Shown piece after piece: positions 44,990 to 54,383 of a DNA stretch of 64,000 bases. Location of the stretch: the NCBI GenBank assembly GCA_965229525.1, contig OZ245886.1, forward strand, positions 2,542,001 through 2,606,000, read 5' to 3'. This stretch comes from HXMU1420-13 sp965229525 (GTDB lineage: Bacteria; Bacteroidota; Rhodothermia; Balneolales; Balneolaceae). Below the pieces are notes generated by a model. That model saw only the letters and a list, made by a program, of their open reading frames with translations. It did no database searches and was not told the origin of the DNA. The translations under genes and the position numbers were made by a program. The first letter of the stretch is position 1. The number at the start of each line of letters is the position of its first letter.

Positions 44990-46018
44990 TTATGGTTTTT
45001 GAAGCCCGCTTTTAATTTGCTTCACCAGACCAGGGCCTTCATACACCATGCCAGTATAAATTTGTATAAGATCCGCACCAGCTTCCATTTTTTCTATAGC
45101 TGCTTCTAAACTGTCAATTCCCCCGACACCAATTATTGGTTTAGAACCTTGAAGAAATTCATTCAACCAAGACACAATTTGCGTGCTTTTTTGGGAAATT
45201 GCATGACCACTTAATCCCCCGTTTCCGATTTCATCCAGAATTTCTTGATCGGTCTTTAGGTTATCTCTTGTTGATGATGTATTTGTAGCTACATATCCGT
45301 CAACTCCAAAACGCTCACATAATTGAACAAGCTGTTCAAGATTTTTTTTCTTGGTATCTACTGAAAACTTAACGAGGCTAGGAACCTTATTTTTTGAGAT
45401 GTCTAACCCCTTTAATAAAGCCTCGAGAGCAGCTGGGTCTTCAAATGTTTTACCTTCCCCTGTATTTGGGCAAGAAATATTAATGGTGATGTAATCAGCA
45501 ACCGAATGAGCAAGATCATAGCTGATTTTATAATCTTCGATAGCTGCATCACCATGAATTGTACTATCGTTTGTTTTGGCGATGTTCACCCCCATCGGAA
45601 TATTCAGCTTGTATCCCTTTAAGCGATTTACAATTTGATGGGCCCCTTCATTGTTTAGCCCCATTCGATTGATAAGTGATCGGTCATCAGGTAAGCGAAA
45701 TGCTCTAGGCTTGGGGTTTCCATCACTAGGTTTTGCTGTGATACTTCCAATTTCAACAAATCCGAAACCAATAGCTTGCATTGCTAATGGGGTAACTCCA
45801 TTCTTGTCAAAACCAGCTGCTAATCCAACCGGATTTGGGAACGTTAAACCGAATAGCTCTTTCTCAAGTCCCTTATTTGGTGAGTCATACAAAGTTTCGA
45901 CAAAAATTCTGATAAGTTCCGATTGATTTGCCCATGAGGACATTTCAATCGCCCAATCATGTGCTGATTCGGCATTTTTACTAAACAAAAAAGGTTTAAG
46001 TAGAGATGAGTAAAACAT
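44990..46018 (-). CDS. pyrD: Dihydroorotate dehydrogenase (quinone), class 2
   Basis: A 342-residue flavoenzyme of pyrimidine synthesis that oxidises dihydroorotate to orotate using membrane quinone. The N-terminal membrane-associating helix segment (SSLLKPFLFSKNAESAHDWAI) is typical of class 2; key parts quoted are AESAHDWAI and NPVGLAAGFDKNG. Other conserved motifs are RLPDDRSLINRMGLNNEG, ITINISCPNTGEG and GVGGIDSLEAA, with the catalytic Ser of class 2 in the FSVDT region. Length is normal. It is transcribed toward the TPR lipoprotein gene and diverges from pabB. Confidence 0.96.
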   Translation of the reverse strand: MFYSSLLKPFLFSKNAESAHDWAIEMSSWANQSELIRIFVETLYDSPNKGLEKELFGLTFPNPVGLAAGFDKNGVTPLAMQAIGFGFVEIGSITAKPSDGNPKPRAFRLPDDRSLINRMGLNNEGAHQIVNRLKGYKLNIPMGVNIAKTNDSTIHGDAAIEDYKISYDLAHSVADYITINISCPNTGEGKTFEDPAALEALLKGLDISKNKVPSLVKFSVDTKKKNLEQLVQLCERFGVDGYVATNTSSTRDNLKTDQEILDEIGNGGLSGHAISQKSTQIVSWLNEFLQGSKPIIGVGGIDSLEAAIEKMEAGADLIQIYTGMVYEGPGLVKQIKSGLQKP

Positions 46019-46092
46019 GATAGTATTTTGAAGTAATGATAAGGAAAAGGCACTAAAGAAATCCCAAAAGCCTTATCATCCGACGCGATAAA

Positions 46093-47349
46093 ATGGACAA
46101 TCTCAATTCAAATATCAGCCGATTAGTTAAGCAGCTAAAAGAATTTGGTGCTGTTATTCTGCTTGAATCACAAATGGAAGATCATCCCGCCAGTGAACGT
46201 TCTTATCTTGCTGCTATGCCTCAAAAATCCCTATATGGAATAGGTACATTAAACTATCTGCAAGATAGGAAGAGCATAAAAAAATTCGATCAAAATCCAT
46301 GGCAAGCAATAAAAGACTTTCAAGAAACAGAAAATGATTGGCTTTTTGGATATCTGGGATATGACCTTAAAAATTATTCGGAAAATTTGAGTTCTGGAAA
46401 TAAGGCTTTTAGCAGTTTACCAGATTATTATTTTATGAATCCGGGTTTAGTCATTGTGTTTGATCAATCAGGAGAGTTTGAAATTGTGAAAGGTGAGCTC
46501 CCACAACTCGACCATAGTGATAATTTGGATAACGATGGTTTACCGTTAAAACTTTGGAATGAGAATTCAATTTCGGAAAACGACTATCATACGAAAGTTG
46601 AATTAGCACATGAGTTAATCTATGAAGGGGATATTTACGAGATCAATTTCTCTTATTTAAAAACGTTTGATTTCGAGGGGTCAGGTTGGAATTTATATCA
46701 AGCAATGAAGGAAGCAGGTTCGGTACCTTTCGGGGCTTTTATGCAGATTAACAATATCGAGGTGAGTTGCGCTTCGCCAGAACGATTCCTTAAACGTGAG
46801 GATAATCAAATTTTTTCTCAACCCATTAAAGGAACTATTTCTAATAATGGGCAAGAAAACCTCGAAGAATTAATGAGTGAGAAAAATCGAGCTGAAAATT
46901 TAATGATTGTCGACTTGGTTCGAAATGATTTGAATCGGATCTCAATTCCTGGTAGTGTTAAAGTAGAAAATCTTTTTGAAGTTCAATCTTTCGATACTGT
47001 CCATCAACTAGTTTCAACTGTAAAATGTCAGGTAGATTCATCCGTACATTCAGTTGATATCATAGAGGCTTGTTTCCCTATGGGATCAATGACGGGTGCA
47101 CCTAAAATTGCTGCAATGCAGGCAATTGATCAGTTAGAAGATTACAAAAGAGGCCTCTATTCAGGAGCTATAGGATATTTTAAGCCAAATGGGGATTTTG
47201 ATTTCAATGTAGTTATTCGCACATCAATTATTGAAGATAAAAAGCTTATGTATCCGGTAGGTGGTGCAATTACTTCTGATTCAACTCCAGAGGATGAATG
47301 GAATGAAACGTTAGTAAAAACTGAGGCCTTAAAGAAAGCTTTGAATTAA
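46093..47349 (+). CDS. pabB: Aminodeoxychorismate synthase component I
   Basis: A 418-residue chorismate-binding enzyme that makes 4-amino-4-deoxychorismate for folate synthesis. Conserved core motifs are DIYEINFS, CASPERFLK, PIKGT, DLVRNDLNR and GSMTGAPK. PIKGT, with its Lys, is the mark of PabB; anthranilate synthase TrpE has PIAGT. The N-terminal domain is shorter than in E. coli PabB. No glutaminase (PabA) or lyase (PabC) gene lies next to it. It is divergent from pyrD and 59 bp ahead of the AAA ATPase gene. Confidence 0.9.
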   Translation: MDNLNSNISRLVKQLKEFGAVILLESQMEDHPASERSYLAAMPQKSLYGIGTLNYLQDRKSIKKFDQNPWQAIKDFQETENDWLFGYLGYDLKNYSENLSSGNKAFSSLPDYYFMNPGLVIVFDQSGEFEIVKGELPQLDHSDNLDNDGLPLKLWNENSISENDYHTKVELAHELIYEGDIYEINFSYLKTFDFEGSGWNLYQAMKEAGSVPFGAFMQINNIEVSCASPERFLKREDNQIFSQPIKGTISNNGQENLEELMSEKNRAENLMIVDLVRNDLNRISIPGSVKVENLFEVQSFDTVHQLVSTVKCQVDSSVHSVDIIEACFPMGSMTGAPKIAAMQAIDQLEDYKRGLYSGAIGYFKPNGDFDFNVVIRTSIIEDKKLMYPVGGAITSDSTPEDEWNETLVKTEALKKALN

Positions 47350-47408
47350 TTATTTCTAGGTGAATGATATCGATTGCTGGGTAGTTATATCTACTCAATA
47401 ACGAAATT

Positions 47409-48914
47409 ATGAGTATAACAAAACCGGCTATTTCTACACTTGGCGAACTTAAAGCCAGCGGGTGGCAATCAATTTCCATCAAAAATGAGATTAGAAAAAA
47501 TCTCATACAAAAAATAAGAAATGGAGAACCACTCTTCGAAGGTGTTCTTGGGTATGAGAAAACTGTTTTGCCTCAAATTCAGCATGCAATACTATCACGA
47601 CATGATCTAATTCTCCTTGGACTTCGAGGTCAGGCAAAAACCAGAATATTACGATCATTAGTTAATTTTCTTGATGAGTATATGCCCATTGTTGAAGGTT
47701 CTGAGATAAATGATGATCCATATAAGCCTTTGTCAAAGTACGCGAAGGATCAAATATCAGTTAAAGGTGATGAGACCCCAATTGATTGGGTTCACAGAAG
47801 CCATCGCTATGGAGAAAAACTTGCCACGCCAGATACAACAGTTGCAGATCTTATAGGAGATATAGATCCCATTAAAGCAGCCACACATAAGCTAAATCTG
47901 GCCGATGAAAACGCAATCAATTTTGGGCTTATACCGCGAACAAATAGAGGAATTTTTGTAATTAATGAATTGCCAGATTTGCAGCCCAGAATTCAGGTCG
48001 CGCTGTTGAATATAATGCAAGAAAGAGATATCCAGATTCGTGGTTTCAATGTCCGAATCCCGCTAGATATTTCGATGGCTTTTTCTGCAAACCCAGAAGA
48101 CTACACAAACCGTGGTAATATCATCACACCACTCAAGGATAGAATCGACGCACAGATTATAACGCATTATCCTAAAGAATTAGAGGTTGGGATTGAAATT
48201 ACTAGACAGGAAGCTTGGGATGATCGTGAGGAATCGTCCACTATTCTTGTGCCACAGGTGTATCGAGAAATCATAGAAAGAGCTGCTTTCGAAGCACGTG
48301 AGTCGGAGTATGTAGATCAAAAAAGTGGCGTTTCAACAAGAATGACCATAACGGCTATGGAGCAGATATTATCGTCAGCTGAACGTAGAGCAGTGCTGAA
48401 TAATGAGGAAACAACCGCATTACGTATTGCTGATATCTTCCATATGGTTCCTGCATTAACCGGAAAGTTAGAGTTAGTGTATGAAGGTGAGCAAGAAGGC
48501 GCAATAAGTGTTGCAAAACACATAATCGGCAAGGCGATAAGTAAGACTTTTAAAAATTATTTCCCTGATCCACAAAGCAGAAATGGATCTGATAAAAGTA
48601 AATTTTCACCAATAACCGAATGGTTTACAAAAGGCAATGAAGTAAATCTACCAGATGTGCTGCCATTTGAAACCTACAAAAGTGAGCTAAATTCAGTAGA
48701 CGGTCTCAGAAAACTTGTTTCTGAGTACGTGAAACCCGATTCAGAAATTGAACTATATTCGTGGATGGACTTGGCATTGGAAGCGTTGCATCAAAATTCA
48801 ATGCTAAGCAAAGAAGATAAAGATGACCATTCTACATACTCTGATATGGTTGGATCCATGTTTTCGTCTTTTGATGGAATTAAGGATGAGGATTACGAGG
48901 ATTTTGATATATAA
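47409..48914 (+). CDS. MoxR/Mg-chelatase ChlI-like AAA+ ATPase
   Basis: A 501-residue AAA+ protein of the magnesium-chelatase-like type found in Bacteroidota-related genomes. The AAA core spans about 50-300: an atypical Walker A GLRGQAKTRI (about 75, where the usual GKT is AKT), Walker B GIFVINELPDL (about 180), and sensor-1 AFSANPEDYTNRG. The C-terminal part (about 300-501) is helical. Related proteins may remodel metal-chelatase or VWA-partner complexes; no VWA gene is adjacent. The substituted P-loop glycine is a family feature or reduces ATP binding; I cannot say which. Confidence 0.8.
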   Translation: MSITKPAISTLGELKASGWQSISIKNEIRKNLIQKIRNGEPLFEGVLGYEKTVLPQIQHAILSRHDLILLGLRGQAKTRILRSLVNFLDEYMPIVEGSEINDDPYKPLSKYAKDQISVKGDETPIDWVHRSHRYGEKLATPDTTVADLIGDIDPIKAATHKLNLADENAINFGLIPRTNRGIFVINELPDLQPRIQVALLNIMQERDIQIRGFNVRIPLDISMAFSANPEDYTNRGNIITPLKDRIDAQIITHYPKELEVGIEITRQEAWDDREESSTILVPQVYREIIERAAFEARESEYVDQKSGVSTRMTITAMEQILSSAERRAVLNNEETTALRIADIFHMVPALTGKLELVYEGEQEGAISVAKHIIGKAISKTFKNYFPDPQSRNGSDKSKFSPITEWFTKGNEVNLPDVLPFETYKSELNSVDGLRKLVSEYVKPDSEIELYSWMDLALEALHQNSMLSKEDKDDHSTYSDMVGSMFSSFDGIKDEDYEDFDI

Positions 48915-48984
48915 TCGTTGATATCACGAAGACTTAGTCGTATATTTACAGCCTTTCCAAGAAACTGAAGGAATAAAGCCAGAT

Positions 48985-49194
48985 ATGAAAGCAGGAATTC
49001 ATCCAGATTATAAAGAGATCACAGTTGTATTGAGTGATGGTTCTGAAATTAAAACCAGAAGCACAATGAACACTAAAGACGGTGTTTATAAAACTGAGAT
49101 TGATTCAAAAAACCACCCGTTTTACACGAAGAAAGCATTCACAGCAAAAGCTGGTCGTGTTGATCGATTCAAAAGAATGTATCAAAAGAAATAA
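48985..49194 (+). CDS. rpmE: Ribosomal protein bL31
   Basis: A 69-residue ribosomal protein beginning MKAGIHPDYKEITVV and ending RVDRFKRMYQKK, the standard bL31 pattern. The four Cys that bind zinc in the C+ form are absent, so this is the zinc-independent (C-) form, which in many bacteria replaces the C+ form under zinc limitation. It stands alone with its own terminator 22 bp downstream. Confidence 0.95.
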   Translation: MKAGIHPDYKEITVVLSDGSEIKTRSTMNTKDGVYKTEIDSKNHPFYTKKAFTAKAGRVDRFKRMYQKK

Positions 49195-49215
49195 TCCTAT
49201 TTCTCCATGTATTTT

Positions 49216-49248
49216 AAAGGATGTATCATTACGATACATCCTTTTTTT
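49216..49248 (+). terminator. Rho-independent terminator of rpmE
   Basis: Perfect 9-bp stem GGATGTATC/GATACATCC with a 5-nt loop, followed by T7. It also argues against any start upstream of 49260 for the next gene. Confidence 0.93.
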
Positions 49249-49259
49249 ATTTTACAGAT

Positions 49260-49895
49260 ATGCATATCGAAGTATTTGAAGTAGGCCCTTTTTTAGAAAA
49301 TACATACCTGTTAATCCAGGATGAGGAAGCTGTACTAATTGATCCGGGATTTTATGCAGAACAAGAATTTAGTGCATTTACAAAAAAGCTTGATGAGTAC
49401 GGTGCAACACTATCTGCAATTGTACTAACCCATGCTCATGTTGATCATGTTTTGGGAATTCATCGCGTTCTTAAAGACTACAAGGTTCCAGTTTATTTGA
49501 ATTCTAAAGATTTATTTTTGTGGGAGAACTTTGGAAATCAGGCAACTATGTTTGGTCTGCGACAGGTAGGATTTAGTTTTATTCCAGAGCCACTTCCAGA
49601 TTCGGGATTATTTTCTGTTGGTTCAATAGAATTTGAATGTTTATATACTCCGGGTCATTCACCGGATCATACAGCACTATATTTTAAGGATAAGGGATAT
49701 TGTATTGCAGGAGATGCACTTTTTAATGAGAGTATTGGGCGTACAGACTTATATAAGGGTGATTTTGATTTACTCGCGATGTCAATCCGAGAAAAGTTAT
49801 ACACGTTACCAGAAGAGACGATAATTTATCCGGGACATGGTCCGGCCACAACAGTCCGTCATGAAAAGAATCATAATCCTTTCGTCAAAGCTTAG
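49260..49895 (+). CDS. MBL-fold metallo-hydrolase (glyoxalase II-like)
   Basis: A 211-residue metallo-beta-lactamase fold enzyme. The metal ligands are in THAHVDH (about residues 58-64), the His in TPGHSPDH (about 130), AGDALF (about 150) and PGHGPATT (about 198), which together bind two metal ions. The size and motifs fit the short glyoxalase II-like or hydroxyacylglutathione-hydrolase-like subfamily; substrate unknown. The start at 49260 is chosen because an in-frame ATG at 49221 lies inside the rpmE terminator. It converges with the next gene, overlapping by 4 bp. Confidence 0.9.
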   Translation: MHIEVFEVGPFLENTYLLIQDEEAVLIDPGFYAEQEFSAFTKKLDEYGATLSAIVLTHAHVDHVLGIHRVLKDYKVPVYLNSKDLFLWENFGNQATMFGLRQVGFSFIPEPLPDSGLFSVGSIEFECLYTPGHSPDHTALYFKDKGYCIAGDALFNESIGRTDLYKGDFDLLAMSIREKLYTLPEETIIYPGHGPATTVRHEKNHNPFVKA

Positions 49896-50530
49896 TCGTT
49901 CTTAAGCTTATCAATCTTGTTTAAAAACTCATCTGCTTTATCCTCATTCACTTCTATGAGACGTTCATACATTTTAATGGCAGCTTTTTTATTACCCTGA
50001 TTTATGTGGATTTTAGCCAGAGTTTCAGAGACAATGTCTTCGATGTTATTCGATTCTTCACTTAAATCATCCATCTCCGATTCATCAGAATCAAGTGGTA
50101 TTTGAATTCGTTGAGACTCAACTGCTTCGAGCATTTCAATCAATCGATCTAGATCCAAAACCGGAGATCTTCGAGATCCCTGTTGAAGTTTCCGCTGCTC
50201 GGAATATCTGTTTTTGGGTACGATAGCATTAAACTGCTCTGGGTGAACAAGAAAATAATGCAGATGTTCCATTAGCGGACTACCGGAAGCGTAGTGTTTC
50301 GCAATAAGAGCTTCCTTGATAGCTTCTTTGTTTTCTTCTTTTAGGTGGTGGAACCATGCCAATAAAAAGTGACCAACTGCATCAGGATCTCTTTTTTTTA
50401 CTTGTTTTTGAAGCTTTTCAATGGCTTTGCTCTGATCTTTTTCAAAGATCTCAACATATGAAGCCAACGATTTTGGTATGTTAAAAGGTAGTTGCTGCAT
50501 TTCTGAGCTCAATAATACAGTACCGAACAT
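49892..50530 (-). CDS. Hypothetical TPR-like cytoplasmic protein
   Basis: A 212-residue soluble protein. The N-terminal half has helix pairs reminiscent of TPRs (AVGHFLLAWFHHLKEENKEA), and the C-terminal part has a further TPR-like unit (LAKIHINQGNKKAAIKMYERLI). An acidic linker (DSDESEMDDLSEESNN) separates them. No signal peptide is present. It lies 15 bp downstream of lptE and is likely cotranscribed with it and the sigma-54 regulator. No specific function is recognised; a scaffold role is likely. Confidence 0.75.
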   Translation of the reverse strand: MFGTVLLSSEMQQLPFNIPKSLASYVEIFEKDQSKAIEKLQKQVKKRDPDAVGHFLLAWFHHLKEENKEAIKEALIAKHYASGSPLMEHLHYFLVHPEQFNAIVPKNRYSEQRKLQQGSRRSPVLDLDRLIEMLEAVESQRIQIPLDSDESEMDDLSEESNNIEDIVSETLAKIHINQGNKKAAIKMYERLIEVNEDKADEFLNKIDKLKND

Positions 50531-50545
50531 AATTAAACAACGATT

Positions 50546-51061
50546 TTACCAACTACTAACAGCATCGTTGAACATATTATTTGCAATCTGCTCAAGTGCA
50601 TTGTCTGCGGCGTCTTCTTCACCCTGAACAGGGTCATCGGTTGGATCGAAAGTAAAGTTTCCACTAAAATTTTTATCCCAAAGTGGAGCGTCGTCGATTT
50701 TGTATTTAAAGCTAGCACTAACTGTAATTTGAACCTGATTTTGATTGGCCTGTTCATTACCACCAATACTAAATGGTCGATTACTGTAACTAATAATCTG
50801 TCCATTAATCACAGCATCGGCTTCATCTTCACTGTTAGTTAGTTGCAGTTTACTTTCATTTACAAAACGCTGGATTAAAGCTTCTGTTAATCGATCGCTA
50901 AGATCTCCAATTCCACTGTTCGATTGATCAGGAAAAAAGGGGATAAAAATTGTATTTACCCCTTCAGGAATCGATGTTCCTGTAAAACTATACTTAAGGC
51001 ATCCATTCCCTAATAATACTAGTGTAAGTAGAAAGAAGAGAGAGTTTTTACGCAAGCCCAT
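50546..51061 (-). CDS. lptE: LptE-family LPS-assembly lipoprotein
   Basis: A 171-residue outer-membrane lipoprotein with lipobox LLGNGCLKYSF (Cys about residue 21). The family pattern is clear: YSFTGTSIPEGVNTIFIPFF followed by LSDRLTEALIQRFVNESKL and an alternating strand end. LptE plugs LptD in the outer membrane for LPS export in Gram-negative bacteria. Its start overlaps the end of the upstream sigma-54 regulator gene by 14 bp, so the two are coupled. No lptD lies nearby. Confidence 0.88.
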   Translation of the reverse strand: MGLRKNSLFFLLTLVLLGNGCLKYSFTGTSIPEGVNTIFIPFFPDQSNSGIGDLSDRLTEALIQRFVNESKLQLTNSEDEADAVINGQIISYSNRPFSIGGNEQANQNQVQITVSASFKYKIDDAPLWDKNFSGNFTFDPTDDPVQGEEDAADNALEQIANNMFNDAVSSW

Positions 51062-52355
51062 ATTGATCTAATTTTCTGTATAACGTGCGCTCACTGATTC
51101 CGAGTGCTTCTGAGGCTTTCCTTCTATTTCCATCATATTTTTCCAATGCTTTTTTGATAAGAAATTGTTCGGTTTCTTCTATCGATGGAATTTCTTCTGT
51201 ACTAAAGAATTCTTCGATCTCGGTTGTTTCTTCTATTACCTGGGGCTCAGATTCCACTTCCTGATTTGGTAAATTCCGCATTCCAAGTGGAGTTTCAATA
51301 TCTGGGTTATACTTGATAATTTGTTCCGTAGCCGATTCAAGTCCACCTGAGGAAAACTCTGGTAGTGCTGGTAATTTTGAACCTGAATTTGAAAACGATG
51401 AATATAGAAATGTAGATAGCATCTTTTTTACATCGCCAAGATCATTACTTAGTTCAACAAGAGCACGATATATTAACTCTCGATCTCTACGATTAAATCC
51501 CTCATCAAATCGTGGTTCTTCTCTACTATCGGCATCAGAAATCATCGGGAGATTATCTGGGGAGCCTTCATGCTGCCGACCTTTTAAATATTTTTGAAGG
51601 CGTTCGGCATCAATAAACTGAGATTTTTCAAGTACAACCAGTTGTTCTGCCACATTTCTTAATTCGCGGATATTTCCCGGCCATCTATATGAAACTAAAA
51701 GTTCACGTGCTTCATCAGAAAAACCCTTGAAAACAGAATCATATCTGGTAGAGAACTCCTGAACAAATTTTCGGAAAATCTCGATGATATCTTCGTGGCG
51801 TTCTCGTAATGGTGGGAGATAAATTTGAACAGTATCAAGGCGGTAATACAAATCTTCTCGGAAGTTACTTTCCTCAACGAGCTGCCAAAGATCTTTATTG
51901 GTTGCTGCAATTACCCGAACATCGGTGGTTTGTACTTTACTTGATCCAACACGGAAGAATTCTCCATTTTCGAGCACTCGAAGTAGTTTTACCTGAACAT
52001 TTTTAGGAGTGTCGCCAATTTCATCCAAAAAGATGGTGCCACCATCTGCCTTTTCGAAGTAGCCTTCCCGACTTTCATTTGCACCGGTAAAAGCTCCTTT
52101 TTCATGACCAAACAATTCACTTTCGATGATGCCTTCTGGGATTGCTCCACAATTTACAATCACCAAATCGTTATGTTTTCTTTCGCTTAATCCGTGAATT
52201 GCACGTGCAGTAACATCTTTACCCACACCACTCTCTCCCTGTAGTAAAACAGTGATATCCGTTTTTGACACTTGCATGATTTTATCCACCACCTGACGGA
52301 CAGAATCTGACTTGCCTAATAACCCAAATTGTTCCTGAAATACTTCTCGATCCAT
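51048..52355 (-). CDS. Sigma-54-dependent transcriptional activator without receiver domain
   Basis: A 435-residue enhancer-binding protein that drives sigma-54 promoters. The AAA+ domain starts almost at the N-terminus: Walker A GESGVGKD (40-47), GAFTGA loop that contacts sigma-54 (87-92), Walker B GTIFLDEI (about 105-112). A Fis-type HTH ends the protein (SEALGISERTLYRKLDQYG). No receiver, GAF or PAS domain precedes it, so its activity must be controlled by other means. The region between AAA+ and HTH (about 260-385) is acidic and poorly ordered. It overlaps lptE by 14 bp. Confidence 0.92.
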   Translation of the reverse strand: MDREVFQEQFGLLGKSDSVRQVVDKIMQVSKTDITVLLQGESGVGKDVTARAIHGLSERKHNDLVIVNCGAIPEGIIESELFGHEKGAFTGANESREGYFEKADGGTIFLDEIGDTPKNVQVKLLRVLENGEFFRVGSSKVQTTDVRVIAATNKDLWQLVEESNFREDLYYRLDTVQIYLPPLRERHEDIIEIFRKFVQEFSTRYDSVFKGFSDEARELLVSYRWPGNIRELRNVAEQLVVLEKSQFIDAERLQKYLKGRQHEGSPDNLPMISDADSREEPRFDEGFNRRDRELIYRALVELSNDLGDVKKMLSTFLYSSFSNSGSKLPALPEFSSGGLESATEQIIKYNPDIETPLGMRNLPNQEVESEPQVIEETTEIEEFFSTEEIPSIEETEQFLIKKALEKYDGNRRKASEALGISERTLYRKLDQYGLA

Positions 52356-52435
52356 ATAGAATATACCCTACGTCATTTTGACATAAGTTAAAGAAACTTC
52401 ACAAGATTCCTGAATAATGATTACGAACTGAAATA

Positions 52436-52915
52436 TTATTTTAAAAGCTCAGTAGCTTGTTCGATTGGGAGAGTTCGTGTTTCTTTAAAGCTTGAGAGCA
52501 CGAGGTTTGATCGAGTTTTGTCAACTCCCTCCCAAGACTGTATTCTGGATAATAACTGTTCGAAAGAAGAGGTATTCTTTGTTCTTACTTTTAAAAGATG
52601 AGAACCTTCACCGGTAATAGAATGACATTCCAAAATCTCCGGCTCGTCCTGAACTTGTTCAACAAAATTAGGATAGTTATCCGATCCATCAACCTGAACA
52701 AATAAAAAAGCAGTGATGTCGAAATGGAAATCTTTAGAGTTTAGGATGGCATGATAACCTTCAATTAATCCTTTTTCTTCAAGTTTCTTCATGCGTTCAG
52801 AAACTGAAGGAACTGAAAGATTTACCAATTCAGCGATTTTGTTTCTTTGTGCCCGCCCATTTCTTTGTAGATGATTGAGAATCGATATATCGATCTCATC
52901 AAGAAGCTGATTCAT
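52436..52915 (-). CDS. Lrp/AsnC-family transcriptional regulator
   Basis: A 159-residue regulator. The N-terminal winged HTH has DEIDISILNHLQRNGR and LSVPSVSERMKKLEEKGL; the C-terminal part is a RAM ligand-binding domain (about 70-150) with the usual EVPEILECHSITGEGSHLL-type strand. It normally senses amino acids as an octamer. I start at 52915 (MNQLLDEID), where the family begins; an in-frame ATG at 52978 would add 21 residues. It is divergent from serS with about 190 bp between, and may regulate itself or serS; this is a guess. Confidence 0.9.
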   Translation of the reverse strand: MNQLLDEIDISILNHLQRNGRAQRNKIAELVNLSVPSVSERMKKLEEKGLIEGYHAILNSKDFHFDITAFLFVQVDGSDNYPNFVEQVQDEPEILECHSITGEGSHLLKVRTKNTSSFEQLLSRIQSWEGVDKTRSNLVLSSFKETRTLPIEQATELLK

Positions 52916-53063
52916 AAATTTATCTGATTTCCTAATTATTGTAGTAATCCGAGAAAATAACCTAAATAATTTAGGCAATCAATCAAAATCATTATTGATT
53001 TTCAATAAAAATTCGAGATTTAAATCAATTGCAAAAAAGTGACAAACCAAGGCAGAAAGCACG

Positions 53064-53071
53064 TATCTTTG
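53064..53071 (+). promoter_or_regulatory. Possible Bacteroidota-type -7 box for serS
   Basis: TATCTTTG fits the TAnnTTTG consensus of Bacteroidota primary-sigma promoters and lies 32 bp ahead of serS. No clear TTG box at the -33 distance was found, so the promoter is only a candidate. Confidence 0.4.
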
Positions 53072-53102
53072 AGGTTTTAATGAATTAAATCAATCTGTAG
53101 AA

Positions 53103-54371
53103 ATGCTGGATATCAACTACATCAGAGAAAATGTAGATACTGTGAAACAAGGGATGATCAACAAAGGTGAGAAAGAATCGGAGATTGTTGATCAGGTTCT
53201 GGTTAAAGATGAAGAGTGGCGTGCTTTTGTTCATAAGTTGGACACCATGAGAAGTGAAAATAATGCCAAAGCCAAGCAGATTGGTATGTTGATGGGGCAG
53301 GGTAAAAAAGAAGAAGCCCAGGCAATTATCAAGGAGACATCGCAATTTAAAGATGAAATAAAGTCACTCGAAGAAAAAGAAAAAGTACTTCTTATAGAGC
53401 GTGATGATTTACTATATCGAATAGCTAATGTCCCACATCCAAGTGTTCCTGTCGGGCATACTGAAGAGGATAATGTAGTTTTTTCAACATGGGGGAATCC
53501 CAATTCTGAGGATTGGAGAAAACCACACTGGGATATTGTTGAGCGACAAGGATGGGTTGATTTCGAAAGAGGAGTAAAAGTAACAGGAGCAGGATTTCCA
53601 TTTTATGTTGGGCCAGTTGCTCAACTCCAGCGAGCATTGATTAACTACTTTATAAACGAAGGAAATGCTGCAGGATTTACTGAACTTCAAGCTCCTTACT
53701 TTGTAAATGAAGATTCTGCACGAGGTACCGGACAAATCCCGGACAAAGAAGACATGATGTATGAAATTCAGCGTGATGAATTTTTTCTGATTCCAACTGG
53801 AGAGGTGCCGGTAACTAACTTCCATAGAGACGAGATATTAAAGGAAGATCAACTTCCTATTAATTACGTTTGCTACACGCCATGTTGGAGAAGAGAGGCA
53901 GGATCTTACGGTAAAGACGTTCGCGGACTAAATCGCCTTCATCAATTTGATAAGGTTGAAATCGTGAAGATAGTGAAACCTGAGACTTCCTATGATGAAT
54001 TAGAAAGTCTGCGTGAGCATGCTGAAAAACTACTTCAAGCTCTGGAATTGCCATACCGAACACTTCTAATGTGTACTGGTGATATGGGCTTTACCCAAAC
54101 CAAGAAATATGATTTAGAAGTTTGGAGTCCGGGACAGCAACGCTGGTTGGAGGTGAGCTCTTGTTCTAATTTTGAAAGCTTCCAGGCACGTCGTATGCAG
54201 CTAAGATACCGAGCTTCAGAAAAATCTACAGAGATGGTGCATACGCTTAATGGATCTGCTTTGGCTTTGCCTAGAATAGTATCAGCTGTGTTAGAAGCCT
54301 ATCAGGAAGAAAATGGTAAAGTGAGAGTTCCTGAAGTGTTGAGACCTTTTTTTGGAAGGGATTATCTTTGA
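53103..54371 (+). CDS. serS: Serine-tRNA ligase
   Basis: A 422-residue class II aminoacyl-tRNA synthetase that charges tRNA-Ser. The N-terminal coiled-coil arm (about 27-105, including KAKQIGMLMGQGKKEEAQAI) grips the long variable arm. Catalytic motifs are present: motif 2 CWRREAGSYGKDVRGLNRLHQ and motif 3 NGSALALPRIVSAVLE; only key parts are quoted. Length is normal. A TATCTTTG box at 53064-53071 resembles the Bacteroidota -7 element (TAnnTTTG), 32 bp before the start. Confidence 0.96.
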   Translation: MLDINYIRENVDTVKQGMINKGEKESEIVDQVLVKDEEWRAFVHKLDTMRSENNAKAKQIGMLMGQGKKEEAQAIIKETSQFKDEIKSLEEKEKVLLIERDDLLYRIANVPHPSVPVGHTEEDNVVFSTWGNPNSEDWRKPHWDIVERQGWVDFERGVKVTGAGFPFYVGPVAQLQRALINYFINEGNAAGFTELQAPYFVNEDSARGTGQIPDKEDMMYEIQRDEFFLIPTGEVPVTNFHRDEILKEDQLPINYVCYTPCWRREAGSYGKDVRGLNRLHQFDKVEIVKIVKPETSYDELESLREHAEKLLQALELPYRTLLMCTGDMGFTQTKKYDLEVWSPGQQRWLEVSSCSNFESFQARRMQLRYRASEKSTEMVHTLNGSALALPRIVSAVLEAYQEENGKVRVPEVLRPFFGRDYL

Positions 54372-54383
54372 TCGTTAGTTGTA

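Noticed and set aside
46093..47349. Anthranilate synthase TrpE
   Set aside because: The PIKGT motif and the lack of neighbouring trp genes support PabB.
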